Notes: generated by a model not told the origin, from the letters alone. Shown: positions 53,243-62,179, counted from the first letter of the stretch. The stretch: 64,000 nt of DNA from Thaumasiovibrio sp047250365 (GCF_047250365.1 NZ_JBLBVL010000003.1:378667-442666); one strand, 5' to 3'. Numbers and translations: made by a program.

Positions 53243-53392
53243 AACTTAAGATTAGAGAGCATGAATGTAGAAATGGTGATTGATTAAGCGCGCTTTGTCA
53301 GTTGTCTGTTAATTAATAAGTTTAGTAAATTATTCTAACCGTCGTTTTGTTAAAGTTACTTAAGTTATGTTTTTGCTTTTACTGAGATAAAG

Positions 53393-53773
53393 ATGCTAAA
53401 GAGAGTCACTTTTTTACTGTTATTAACGGTTAGTTTTACAGCGAATGCTAAATTAGGCTTGGGCCTTTTTGTTGGCGAACCGTATTGGGGCGTTGAAATG
53501 AAATATAATGCATATCGCTTTAATTTCAGCTTGGAAGACAACCTAGGTTTTGGGATGAACCGTGTTTATGGGGTATCAAATACGCCACTTTATTTATATT
53601 TAGGTGGGCAATATGTTGACCGCAGCAGTAAGAGCATTGCGTTAACGCCGGGTTTAGGTGCGCAGATGTCGGCCAGTAATGTTGATTTTTATGTTGATGT
53701 TGGCCCAAGCTTATATTTAGACGGCATTGAGTTGGATTGGGAAGCTAAACTTGGTTTCCGTGTGAACTTCTAA
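53393..53773 (+). CDS. small outer-membrane-like protein, unknown function
   Basis: A 126-residue protein with a signal peptide (MLKRVTFLLLLTVSFTANA, cleavage after ANA) and a mature part of about 107 residues made of alternating strands (GVEMKYNAYRFNFSLED, LYLYLGGQYVDRSS, NVDFYVDVGPSLYLDGI) ending in phenylalanine (FRVNF). This is typical of a small beta-barrel of about eight strands. I do not recognise the family. It stands alone with a terminator right after the stop. Confidence 0.65.
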   Translation: MLKRVTFLLLLTVSFTANAKLGLGLFVGEPYWGVEMKYNAYRFNFSLEDNLGFGMNRVYGVSNTPLYLYLGGQYVDRSSKSIALTPGLGAQMSASNVDFYVDVGPSLYLDGIELDWEAKLGFRVNF

Positions 53774-53776
53774 CAC

Positions 53777-53802
53777 AAAGGCACACCAAATGGTGTGCCT
53801 TT
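53777..53802. terminator. terminator between the small barrel gene and cdd
   Basis: AAAGGCACACCA (53777-53788) pairs perfectly with 53791-53802 around AA. It lies between two convergent genes and can serve both. Confidence 0.75.
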
Positions 53803-53816
53803 CTAATATGGCATGA

Positions 53817-54704
53817 TTATATTGTTAAGTACTCTAGAGGGATATCAGGATTGATATTTTCTAAAACTTGCTGACAATCACCTAAGAACGAGACCTTGCC
53901 AGCTTTGCTTTCTACTAGGCAAGCGCTGGTTATATTATCAAACGTTTCGCCAGACAGAATTAGCTGCACCAAGGCGACCTGTAGTGGGGGTAAGCTTGGG
54001 TTAAACGCTGCATTTTCAGCATACATACCACTAAAAATAAGCTTACTTTTCGTTTCCAAAGCGATCCCAGCCAAATTGCTACTATACGGCGCGTGCGAAA
54101 GGGCTGCAGCTTGACTTGCCGCTTCAGCCAATGGTGCTAAACGCTCTATCTTAAATGATGGTGTTGTTTTCGCCATTAAGCCAATAGATATGCCAAGATC
54201 TTTGGGGCCAAAGTCGTCGGGTAAAAACTCATGCAGTTTGTGCGGAGTACGATTTGGTAAATGAATGACCAGATCGTGCGCATTATTCAGTTCATTCATA
54301 AATTGTCGGCAATGACCGCACGGGCTGTAGTTAATCGTGATGTCGCTAATACCGTCTTCACCATGTGACCATGCATGGCTGATCGCAGATTGCTCGGCAT
54401 GAATGGTATTTGCCATACCAATACCATGAAACTCCATATTGGCACCAAAGTAGATGTTACCGGATAACGCTTCAACGATTGCGCCGACATTAAACTCGGA
54501 GATAGGTGCAACGGAGTAACTTGCTGCTAATGGTAGCAACGCGAGCTTTAAATCCTTCGAGTCAAGTTGCGCTGTTTTTGATAATTCTTGCCACTGATGC
54601 TTGGAAAGATAACCATGGAATGGGCAAGTTTTGAACTCATTGGCAAAAAAAGCCTGAATCGCTTCAGATTGCTGCGATAGGGCAGCAGTAAAACTTGGGT
54701 TCAT
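53817..54704 (-). CDS. cdd: cytidine deaminase
   Basis: A 295-residue two-domain cytidine deaminase of the E. coli type. The active site is intact: HAEQSAISHA with the catalytic glutamate and SPCGHCRQF with two zinc cysteines. It converts cytidine and deoxycytidine to uridines in pyrimidine salvage. The ATG at 54704 gives the family start; an upstream extension of the frame is not convincing. A CRP site about 55 nt before the start (54759-54774) suggests catabolite control. Confidence 0.96.
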   Translation of the reverse strand: MNPSFTAALSQQSEAIQAFFANEFKTCPFHGYLSKHQWQELSKTAQLDSKDLKLALLPLAASYSVAPISEFNVGAIVEALSGNIYFGANMEFHGIGMANTIHAEQSAISHAWSHGEDGISDITINYSPCGHCRQFMNELNNAHDLVIHLPNRTPHKLHEFLPDDFGPKDLGISIGLMAKTTPSFKIERLAPLAEAASQAAALSHAPYSSNLAGIALETKSKLIFSGMYAENAAFNPSLPPLQVALVQLILSGETFDNITSACLVESKAGKVSFLGDCQQVLENINPDIPLEYLTI

Positions 54705-54758
54705 AAACGGTTTCCTTATTAGTTGAAGCCTAGTGTAAGCGCAGCCAATTAGAATTAA

Positions 54759-54774
54759 AGTGATCCATGTCACA
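54759..54774 (-). promoter_or_regulatory. CRP site of cdd
   Basis: AGTGA-TCCATG-TCACA matches the CRP consensus TGTGA-N6-TCACA at nine of ten defined bases. It lies upstream of cdd, whose E. coli counterpart is CRP/CytR controlled. Confidence 0.65.
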
Positions 54775-54844
54775 TGACGGGCTTACTTGTTGCATCGTTA
54801 CATTGTTAGGCGTTTTTTTGCGAGTTGCCCCACCGTTTACACGA

Positions 54845-55324
54845 CTAAACGAAGAACAGAAACAGGATGGAGCCAAGAAAGGTGATTAACCTCCGCCTCT
54901 TGTTCGTTTGTTGAGTTGGTATGATTATCGCTGGTAATTGAACGGAACGATGATGATATTCTGTACTGTTCTCAGGTAGCGGAGGTGGAATACGATAGCC
55001 GAAGTCAAAGACGTGATGAATCGATAGGGAATTAGATGGCGCTAACTTTGTGTTTAAGTTGCGAATGTGCTGTTCGAGTGTCAGTGTTGCGTTATAGGTT
55101 TGAGCGTTAGATAAGACGCGCTCGAGAACAGAGTAAGAAATAACCTCACCACCGTGATAACACAACAGATCCATAATAGATGATTCGAGCTGGCTCAGGA
55201 GCGTATAAGATCCGCTATCCCAAAGCAGTTTGTTACTCTCTAGATCAATGTACACATCAGCAAATTGATAGCTTTTACACAGCGCTGCGGAGTTCATTCG
55301 CTTACCCGCTACCGTTTCATTCAT
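54845..55324 (-). CDS. membrane-anchored winged-helix regulator without periplasmic domain
   Basis: About 159 residues. Residues 20-115 form an OmpR/ToxR-type winged helix: VYIDLESNKLLWDSGSYTLL, SSIMDLLCYHGGEVISYSVL, EQHIRNLNTKL and FDFGYRIPPP. A proline/serine linker follows, then KRRRLITFLGSILFLFFV, one membrane helix that ends the protein. ToxR-like proteins have a periplasmic domain after the span; here there is none. Either it is truncated or it works as a tethered regulator like some short VtrA/TcpP relatives with a partner. Starts at 55324 or 55297 are possible. I do not know the target; sbcB is upstream on the same strand. Confidence 0.75.
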   Translation of the reverse strand: MNETVAGKRMNSAALCKSYQFADVYIDLESNKLLWDSGSYTLLSQLESSIMDLLCYHGGEVISYSVLERVLSNAQTYNATLTLEQHIRNLNTKLAPSNSLSIHHVFDFGYRIPPPLPENSTEYHHRSVQLPAIIIPTQQTNKRRRLITFLGSILFLFFV

Positions 55325-55417
55325 CACTTGCTATTTAGTATAGTGCGACTCGTCTGAGCTGATCAAAACCTATGTACGTTAATCGCTCGACATAGGTTTG
55401 ATAGTGCGAGTGGAAGG

Positions 55418-56851
55418 TTAGCTTGCGATACTTTCTACATAGCGATAGACACTTTCGAGCAGTTTTAACTTGTCAGGGTCATGTGCGTACTGTTGTGCAA
55501 GGCCTTCCAGATTTGACATATAACGAGGGAGCTCACTTTCAAAATAGTCTCGGCGGGCATAGTACCAGCGTTGTTGCTCTTGTTCGGAGAGCGTGTGCGG
55601 GAAATGACGTGCCCGATATTGGAATACAAGGGGCTTAATGCGCTCATCTTCGACATTGAGCGTTAAAAAGGCGAGTTTCTCAGGGGACGTTTCTCGGATA
55701 ATGTCGAGAGCCGTTTTATCATTGTATGAGAAGAAGCCATCGTACAATCTTGCATCTAACGGCTTTTCGCTGTGTGCATTTTTGTTTGAATCATCAGTGA
55801 ATAACTGCAGCAGTTTTTCTCGGATTTCGGGTGCATTACGCAGTGCTTTAAGGTTATTTAAGCAATATTCACGATCGATCCCTAGTCGTTCTGCATCGTT
55901 GGCTGTTAGGGTTTTTGCCGGGGCAACGCTCGGGCATTTATTAATGTGTATCAGTTTTACCGGGACAGGTAATTCGCCCTCTGCTAACGCTGATTGCTTG
56001 GTGTAGAGCCGCTGCCGCAGGGTATCTGCATCAAGCTCAAAGAGTGGGGTAGGATCCTTGGCCAAGTTGATACAAATCATCGCATTGTTGTTGGTTGGGT
56101 GCCATGCCATCGGTACCATCCATGAGGTATTTCCGCATTGGCCGCCAAGCATACCGGAGACATGAACGATGGGTGCCATATTCACTGGGTCTAACAGCGA
56201 TTGCACTTTTTTCTTATTTCTTAAGTCATACAGGTATTCAAACAGTTTTGGCTGTGCTTGCTTAACTTTTTTAGCCATTTCGATTGTAGCGATAACATCT
56301 GCCATTGCATCATGGGCATTGCTGTGTTCAATGCCATTAGCAACAGAAAGCCGCTCTAGCTTAAAGCTAACAAGCCCTGTATCTTCATCGATTGGCCATT
56401 CAATGCCTTCTGGTCTTAGTGCATAACAGGTGCGGAGCACATCCAGCAGATCCCAACGAGAATTCCCATTTTGCCACGCCCATGCGTATGGGTCGTAAAA
56501 ATTTCTGTATAGCAGGTGGCGAGTTACCTCATCATCGAAACGGATATTGTTATATCCGACAACACACGTGCCAGGTTGAGTCAGCTCTTTGTGAATGGCA
56601 GCGATGAACTCCGGCTCACTTAGGCCTTTCTCTTTAGCCAATTGTGGGGTAATCCCGGTAACGAGCGTTGCTTCAGGCGATGGTAAGTAATCATCGGTGG
56701 GCTGGCAATAGATAACTAGCGGTTCGCCGATAATGTTAAAATCTGCGTCGGTGCGCACGCCGGCAAACTGACAGGCTTTATCCCGAGCAGGATCAATACC
56801 GAAGGTTTCATAATCGAGCCAATAGAATGTTGGTTGGTTATCGGTGCTCAC
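55418..56851 (-). CDS. sbcB: exonuclease I
   Basis: A 477-residue single-strand 3'-5' DNA exonuclease. The DEDD active site is visible: FYWLDYETFG (Asp, Glu), NNIRFDDEVTRH, and HDAMADV near residue 180. The C-terminal domain completes the C-shaped clamp of ExoI (YARRDYFESELPRYM). It acts in recombination and mismatch repair. Translation starts at a GTG at 56851 with GGAGG well placed. sbcB is the last core gene before the integrase and so borders the accessory segment. Confidence 0.96.
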   Translation of the reverse strand: MSTDNQPTFYWLDYETFGIDPARDKACQFAGVRTDADFNIIGEPLVIYCQPTDDYLPSPEATLVTGITPQLAKEKGLSEPEFIAAIHKELTQPGTCVVGYNNIRFDDEVTRHLLYRNFYDPYAWAWQNGNSRWDLLDVLRTCYALRPEGIEWPIDEDTGLVSFKLERLSVANGIEHSNAHDAMADVIATIEMAKKVKQAQPKLFEYLYDLRNKKKVQSLLDPVNMAPIVHVSGMLGGQCGNTSWMVPMAWHPTNNNAMICINLAKDPTPLFELDADTLRQRLYTKQSALAEGELPVPVKLIHINKCPSVAPAKTLTANDAERLGIDREYCLNNLKALRNAPEIREKLLQLFTDDSNKNAHSEKPLDARLYDGFFSYNDKTALDIIRETSPEKLAFLTLNVEDERIKPLVFQYRARHFPHTLSEQEQQRWYYARRDYFESELPRYMSNLEGLAQQYAHDPDKLKLLESVYRYVESIAS

Positions 56852-56971
56852 TGGCTACCTCCAGGCTTGAAAAAACAAGATATTGTGCCATATTTTCAAT
56901 AGATTGAGTGGTTATAATTTGTCGCATTGATTTGTTGTAATTCCAGATGTTTCCACTTTCGGAAAAGTATT

Positions 56972-57014
56972 TGTGCCCAACTATGTGCCCAAATTTTGAA
57001 TTGAGTGTGCCCAA
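56972..57014. repeat. triple direct repeat TGTGCCCAA before the integrase gene
   Basis: Exact copies at 56972-56980, 56984-56992 and 57006-57014, spaced 12 and 22 bp start to start, end 15 nt before the integrase ATG. They could be integrase arm sites or operators, placed between sbcB and the integrase. Confidence 0.6.
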
Positions 57015-57029
57015 ATCAGGTAAGAGAAA

Positions 57030-58211
57030 ATGGCAATAGCAGACAAGCAGTTGAAAGCAATCATTAAGCAGTCTTCAATTCCCAAGGCCTACGAACTCAG
57101 TGATGGTATGGGGTTAAATGTTCGGGTTTCCACTAAAGCCACGTTAACGTTCGTTTATAGGTGCCGCTTCAATGGTAGCCAAAAGCGCATCGTTATTGGG
57201 AAGTATCCGACAATTAGCCTTAAGCAAGCAAGGGAAATCCACAAGAAAATGCTTGAATTAAGGGAGTTGGGAAAAAATCCGCAAATCGCCCTTACTGGTG
57301 ACCCTGATTTTATCACGGCAGATGACTGTGTGGATGCATGGCTTGAGCAACATGTCGTGACTTTGTCGCCTCAGAGCCAGGAGCTTTATCACTCGATAGC
57401 AAAGAATCACATGTACGGTAAGTTACCACAGATAGCTGTTGAGCGTATTACGCCTCGTGAATGGACTCAGTGGCTAGATGGTATTGCCGCTGTGAATCCT
57501 AAAACAGCAAATTCTGTTTTTTCCAAAATGAGAGCGTGTCTTAATTTCTGTAAAACTAAGTTCTTGATTGAAAATACTAAGTTCGACCTTTTGAGGCAAG
57601 CCAATGTGGGGAAGGCGGCAGAAAAAGGAGAGCGTGTTTTAGATTTTGATGAGTTAGCGAAAATTTGGGTTGCGATTGAGCGCAGTAAAGCTGGAACTAG
57701 CACTAAGAATTTACACTTAATAAGTATGCTTTGGGGTAATCGCTTATCAGAACTACGCTTGGCTAGGCGCGACCATTTCGATTTAGATAAGTGCTTATGG
57801 ACCGTTCCTGCGGAGATCAGCAAGACACGCAAGCAGATTAGAAGACCAATTCCCAGGCAGATAGTCCCATTTATAGAGAGACTAATGTCAATTTATGACG
57901 ACGTGCTGTTTCCGGGGGCAGATCTTGCTGTGCCCATAACGATTTCTGCATGTAACCGATATATTCGCAGGTTGAGGCACAGTTTGGATCTACCGCATTG
58001 GCGGACTCATGACTTCAGGCGTTCTATCTCGACGTTGTGCTCTGAGCAAGGAACGCCCCCTCATGTGATTGAGAAAATGCTCGGACATGAATTGGGAGGC
58101 GTACTTGGCATTTACAATAAACACAATTGGCACGAGGAGCAGCTTATCGCATATGAGCGTTATGCTGATCGCATTATGCGTGAGGTTCAACATCAACTGA
58201 AAACGCGATAG
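57030..58211 (+). CDS. P4-type tyrosine integrase
   Basis: A 393-residue tyrosine recombinase of the P4/DUF4102 type: N-terminal arm-binding domain (YELSDGMGLNVRVSTK, GKYPTISLKQAR), core-binding domain, and catalytic domain with GNRLSELRLARRD (first Arg), HDFRRSISTL (His, Arg), LGHELGG and the nucleophile region GIYNKH. All catalytic residues appear present. It starts a set of mobile genes. No tRNA gene is next to it; sbcB is the neighbour. Triple TGTGCCCAA repeats immediately upstream may be arm sites. The other end of the element is not identified in the window. Confidence 0.93.
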   Translation: MAIADKQLKAIIKQSSIPKAYELSDGMGLNVRVSTKATLTFVYRCRFNGSQKRIVIGKYPTISLKQAREIHKKMLELRELGKNPQIALTGDPDFITADDCVDAWLEQHVVTLSPQSQELYHSIAKNHMYGKLPQIAVERITPREWTQWLDGIAAVNPKTANSVFSKMRACLNFCKTKFLIENTKFDLLRQANVGKAAEKGERVLDFDELAKIWVAIERSKAGTSTKNLHLISMLWGNRLSELRLARRDHFDLDKCLWTVPAEISKTRKQIRRPIPRQIVPFIERLMSIYDDVLFPGADLAVPITISACNRYIRRLRHSLDLPHWRTHDFRRSISTLCSEQGTPPHVIEKMLGHELGGVLGIYNKHNWHEEQLIAYERYADRIMREVQHQLKTR

Positions 58212-58213
58212 CT

Positions 58214-58414
58214 TTAGATGTTGGTCGATTGAGTTTGCGCCCACTCCATGACGGCAGAGCGTTCCCACCTGCAAGGCATCAATGTCAACGGGTTTGGGAA
58301 TCCACGGTATTTCCTCCATTTATAGAGCGTTGATCGACTTTTTAGGTGAAAGAACGAGATTACTTCTTCATGAGACATCAAGTGGCTGTTGGTTGGTACT
58401 GCTGGTTTGTTCAT
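58214..58414 (-). CDS. AlpA-family transcriptional regulator / excisionase
   Basis: A 66-residue protein, MNKPAVPTNSHLMSHEEVIS at the start, with the winged helix pattern FFHLKSRSTLYKWRKYRGFP and the C-terminal WERSAVMEWAQTQ. AlpA proteins of P4-type elements activate the integrase or act as directionality factors. It is convergent with the integrase, 2 bp apart. An AAGGAG precedes the ATG. An inverted repeat in its promoter (58430-58464) may be an autoregulatory operator. Confidence 0.88.
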   Translation of the reverse strand: MNKPAVPTNSHLMSHEEVISFFHLKSRSTLYKWRKYRGFPNPLTLMPCRWERSAVMEWAQTQSTNI

Positions 58415-58751
58415 ACCGTACTCCTTACTATATTGACGATATAAGCATTATGGATGGTCAATATCGACTGGTAGGTAATTAGTGGAGCCAAAATCGCGTG
58501 ATTAATCATTTTTTTTCGACTTTTTTTCGGTTATGAGTCAGGATGATTCCAGGTGTTGATGTGCAATATGGCAGGGCGATGATTTGAAGTTCGTGATAGG
58601 TCGCAGTTTTGACCAGTGTAGTCAAAACTGCGTAACTTGCCTTTGTGCTGACGGGGGTAGGGCATGACACTTTTGTTGGCAAGGATCAGCTTCTCATTTC
58701 TATGCGTATAATATTTAGTAGTCGCACAATTGCTCATGGCATACTGATTTA
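58415..58751. other. intergenic region with two inverted repeats
   Basis: About 340 bp between the alpA-like and metallopeptidase genes. First, ATATTGAC (58430-58437) and GTCAATAT (58457-58464), an operator candidate 16-50 nt before alpA. Second, CGCAGTTTTGAC (58602-58613) paired with 58621-58632 around 7 nt. TATAAT at 58707-58712 is a possible -10 for the next gene. Confidence 0.5.
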
Positions 58752-59441
58752 ATGTTCTGGATAGTCATATTACTCATAATCGCGATGTGCATCTTCCTGC
58801 CGAGCCTGTGGGTCAAGCATGTGATGGAAAAGTACAGACAGCCGGCTGATCGCTATCGCAAGCAGGGAAGCGGTGGTGAACTTGCTCGCCACCTGCTGGA
58901 CAGCGTCGGCTTGGGTAATGTCGGGATAGAGGAGACCTCTGCCGGTGATCACTATGATCCGGTCGCTAAGACTGTGCGTTTGACGCCGGACAACTACTCA
59001 GGGTACTCGCTTACCGCAGTGACTGTGGCTGCCCATGAAGTGGGGCATGCCATTCAGGATTCGCGTGGAGAGTCTTTGTTCCTAGCGCGGCAGAAACTCG
59101 TAAAGACTGCCATGGTCGGCGAGCGTATTGCTGGAATGATGCTAGTGGCTGCTCCGTTAATCCTAATGCTAACCCGTCTGCCGCAAGCAGGAGCGATAAC
59201 GATAATGATTGGCATTGTTTCAATGGCACTAAGTACCATGGTGCACCTATTGACTCTTCCGGTTGAGTTCGATGCCAGTTATGACAAAGCTCTGCCTATC
59301 CTGCAGAAAGGTGGTTACCTGCATGATGGTGATCTGGAGCATGCGGAGAAAATTCTCAAGGCTGCGGCGCTGACCTATGTCGCTGCCTCGCTGACCAGTT
59401 TGTTTAACTTGGGGCGATGGATCGCGGTGCTCCGTCGGTAA
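58752..59441 (+). CDS. YugP-type neutral zinc metallopeptidase, membrane protein
   Basis: A 229-residue protein of the Zn_peptidase_2 (YugP) family. A hydrophobic N-terminus (residues 1-20) is followed by soluble catalytic segments: AAHEVGHAIQD carries the HExxH zinc site near residue 92, and two or three more spans follow (around 118-170 and the C-terminus). Its DNA is richer in G+C than the neighbours, with codon use unlike the AT-rich flanks, which suggests recent transfer, perhaps as cargo of the integrase element. No clear ribosome-binding site precedes ATG. Substrate is unknown. Confidence 0.85.
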   Translation: MFWIVILLIIAMCIFLPSLWVKHVMEKYRQPADRYRKQGSGGELARHLLDSVGLGNVGIEETSAGDHYDPVAKTVRLTPDNYSGYSLTAVTVAAHEVGHAIQDSRGESLFLARQKLVKTAMVGERIAGMMLVAAPLILMLTRLPQAGAITIMIGIVSMALSTMVHLLTLPVEFDASYDKALPILQKGGYLHDGDLEHAEKILKAAALTYVAASLTSLFNLGRWIAVLRR

Positions 59442-59783
59442 TGGCTGTTTGATGCCAGGTCAGAGGTTTAGCGAGTGTTATGTTGTTGAGCAGGAGTGGT
59501 ATCAACTAGACGCCCGAGTTGGCCCTTCTACACAGCCGTTTATCACCAACCTGACTTTGTCTACCATGCTGCCAATTGTGGCAGTTACCTGAGTAGTTTG
59601 CTTGCCCTAACTCATCGTATCCGAAGGCTCGTGACATTTTCCAGAAATCGTAACTCGAAAATGCCCCAAGACGTGTTTAGAACGCAAGAAACCATCATGA
59701 GATTTATTGTGAAACAAGCTGTTTCCCAATTGTCCAAAGGTGTGCTGAAGCCGAACGCGGCAAACACACCTTTGCCCCAAAAT
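59442..59783. other. intergenic region before the IS5-family element
   Basis: About 340 bp with no convincing gene; a 133-codon forward frame starting at 59496 runs into the IS end and has no protein character. It holds a compact fold at 59735-59774 (next entry) and a small repeat GAAACA-AGC-TGTTTC at 59711-59725. Confidence 0.4.
59735..59774. repeat. nested inverted repeat (folded element)
   Basis: CAAAGGTGTG (59735-59744) pairs with CACACCTTTG (59765-59774); inside, GCCG and CGGC pair around AACG. It sits 10 nt before the IS5 end and could be a remnant of a mobile element end or a terminator for the metallopeptidase gene. Confidence 0.45.
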
Positions 59784-60832
59784 GGTCTTTGTTGTGTAAA
59801 TCAAAAATGGTCGGTAGCAATCCATTTTCGGTTAGTTCTTATCCTACTCGCTGGGTTTCAGGCATACCTAGGCCAGTCAGTTTGTTTAGAGCTTTGATCA
59901 TCGCATAAGCTTCTCCAACTTGAGCGTTATAATCCCTCAAGCTGAGCGCACCACCAAGCAATGACTTTATCCGATGCATGGCTGTCTCTGACAGGGACCG
60001 CATGTGATAACCGGACTTCTTCTTCCATTTCTTGTTTGAGCCGTACAACTTTTGACAAGCGACAGCTAAATTGCGTGGATGACTGGGCTCCCAAAGCGCT
60101 GCACCGTCTCGTGGTGGGATCAGCGGTATAGCCTGCTTAATCGATATCGCTCTATGGCATTCTCGTGTGTCGTAAGCTCCATCACCTGACACCTCTTTGA
60201 TTTTCGACGAGTTTGCTTAAGTAAATTGGGAAGGACCTCTGCATCAGTTACACTTGATAGACTCAGCTCTGCTGCGATAATTTCGTGTGTTGCTGTATCA
60301 ACAGCAATATGGAGTTTTCGCCAAACGCGGCGTTTACCTTCAGTACCATGCTTTTTTACCTTCCATTCGCCTTCGCCGTACACTTTCAAACCAGTAGCAT
60401 CGATGGCTAAGTGTTGAATCGGTCCGCGCGTATCCGTTTTGAAGGCAACTTCAACTGTCTTAGCTCGTCGGCTGATACACGTGTAGTGGGGACACTTAAG
60501 TGGAATCTTAGCCAAGGAAAAAATCGAATTAATAAAACCTTGTAGTGCTCGCAAAGGTAACGCGAACAAGCGCTTGACCATCAGTGCCGTTGAAATAGCT
60601 AAATCGCTGAAAATTCGGGGTCTACCACGTTTGCGCTGTTTGGTTCCAGTCTTTGATAGTTTGCTCATCGATCCAAAAGGTAAGGGAGCCGCGATTAATC
60701 AACGCCTCGTTGTATTGCTTCCAGTTGTTTGTTTTATAACGGGGTTTAGGCATGGATCTAAGATGGTTATGTGCGATAGTCGATCAGATCGCAGCTCAGC
60801 CGATTAGTTCCATCGAATTACGCAACAAAGCC
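59784..60832 (-). mobile_element. IS5-family insertion sequence, degenerate
   Basis: An element of about 1.05 kb. The ends resemble each other: GGTCTTTGTTGTGTAA at the left and, on the reverse strand, GGCTTTGTTGCGTAA at the right. The transposase inside is broken by two frameshifts. I could not define a target duplication with confidence, so the ends may be off by a few bases. Confidence 0.75.
59839..60753 (-). pseudogene. IS5-family transposase, two frameshifts
   Basis: The ATG at 60753 starts MPKPRYKTNNWKQYNEALIN and goes to WNQTAQTW then a stop. The frame shifted by one base then reads KQRKRGRPRIFSDLAISTAL, an extra base near WNQ being the likely cause, and continues through LAIDATGLKVYGEGEWKVKK and ELSLSSVTDAEVLPNLLKQT. 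At TCGAAAATC a second shift leads to KEVSGDGAYDTRECH and on to KALNKLTGLGMPETQR. The DDE parts (AIDATG, GDGAYDT) remain visible. The second shift, at four A, could be a natural -1 slip, but the first is not explained that way, so I call it inactive. Confidence 0.85.
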
Positions 60833-60932
60833 GGTTAGTTGTTGTTTTTTAGAAATTTCTTAATGTGGCGTGTGCACTACAAGCAAATAACTGTCGATGA
60901 ATTTAATTATTATCTAATCTGAATTGATAATA

Positions 60933-60942
60933 TTACCCAGCC
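60933..60942. repeat. left target-site duplication of the ISAs1-family element
   Basis: ATTACCCAGC here is repeated exactly at 62180-62189, directly flanking the element. Confidence 0.85.
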
Positions 60943-62179
60943 AGGGCGACCGCATGAGTGCCTAGTTTTTCACCTCCTGACTAAAACCAGCACTCAATAC
61001 TGCCTCTAGCATGGATGTATTCATCATGCATCGCTTTTGCTTCCCTACAATGCTTAGCTTGGTTGGCTCTTCTCGGAGCATGTTCAAACTCATATGACGT
61101 AAGCATGATAGATTCTCTGCACCGTGATTTTTGTATATCTGGCACGCGTCTTCATTCATGGTTACATCAAGCACCCAGTGCATTGATTCTATACCCCAAT
61201 GTTCTCTGACTGCCATCGCAGCTTGCTCTCCACTAAGCTTTTTAGAACTGATGTAATAACGGTACTCTAGAGCGACAGATTTGCCTTTCTCAAGACGAAA
61301 GTTTTCAACCATAACAATGCTCTGCAAGCCTTTCCAGCGAGAGAAGTTACCTTCAAGTTTCGTACTATCAAAAACATAGCATTGGCGAGACTCTATACGG
61401 CCGTGTCCTTGCTCGGGAGAGATGTCAGCAACCACATTAGATCGCTGAGAAGAGAACGCCTTTTCTATTGCTTGACGGAGTTTCCCTTGGTTGCTCTTTA
61501 CGGCAAGCAAGTAGTCCCCACCTTGCTCTACAATGGTTTTGGCAATTTTGGTTTGGCAGGCCATTGCATCAATGGTGACTAGGGAACCCTTGATATCAAG
61601 CATCTTTATCAGTTCAGGGATCGCTGTAATTTCATTGCTTTTTTCTTCGGTTTTCAGCTGCCCCAACACGAGCTTGTTTGACGATGCATAAGCACTGATC
61701 ATGTGAATGGTGCTCGCTCTGTCTTCACGATTGTAAGAGCCTCAAGGTGTTTTGCCATCAATTGCAATAACTTGACCTTCGGTAAGGGTGTGTATTGATG
61801 ACATCCAGTTAATGAAGCACGCATGGAACTGCTCGGGTTCAATTGTGGAGATTATTCGAGCTATCGTGTCATCAGCAGGAATGCCATTCAAAAACAACTC
61901 ATTACGCTTAAACCAATCATGATGACCGAGAATGTATTCACGAATATCAAACCAGCCTTTCGCGCCTGCAATCACCGCACATAGCGAGCCAAAAAGGACT
62001 TCAAACAGGCAATAAGTGACCTTTGGGCTTTGGCGTTGATCGGTAATCGTTTGAAAATGTTCTTTGAAGTGGTCGATGTGCATGATGCTTTCCCTAAAAA
62101 GGGAGTATAAGATCACAGCTAAATGTGATCGTCAAATCGATCGTGATTTTGTTTAAAAAACGTTCGTGATCTCACCCTG
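60943..62179 (-). mobile_element. ISAs1-family insertion sequence with 10-bp target duplication
   Basis: A 1237-bp element. The left end begins CAGGGCGACCGCATGAG and the right end, read on the reverse strand, CAGGGTGAGATCACGAA. Both ends directly abut the 10-bp duplication ATTACCCAGC, which is the length range of ISAs1 insertions. The single transposase gene contains an in-frame stop, so this copy cannot move by itself unless the stop is read through. Confidence 0.88.
60962..62083 (-). pseudogene. ISAs1-family transposase with in-frame TGA
   Basis: Read from the ATG at 62083 (MHIDHFKEHFQTITDQRQSP), the frame goes through GWFDIREYILGHHDWFKRNE to VIAIDGKTP and a TGA at 61744-61742. It then stays open in the same frame: GSYNREDRASTIHMISAYAS, GSLVTIDAMACQTKIAKTIV, REHWGIESMHWVLDVTMNED, to EAVLSAGFSQEVKN. 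Relatives have IDGKTLRGS here, so CTTCGA-type codons have become CCTTGA. No frameshift is involved. The length of about 373 codons is normal for the family. Confidence 0.9.

Noticed and set aside
59496..59897. 133-codon forward frame before and into the IS5 element
   Set aside because: It crosses the IS end and antisense transposase sequence and has no protein features.
60180..60220. Programmed -1 frameshift in the IS5 transposase
   Set aside because: Four A residues could allow slippage, but the upstream frameshift of opposite sense still inactivates the gene, so decay is the simpler view.
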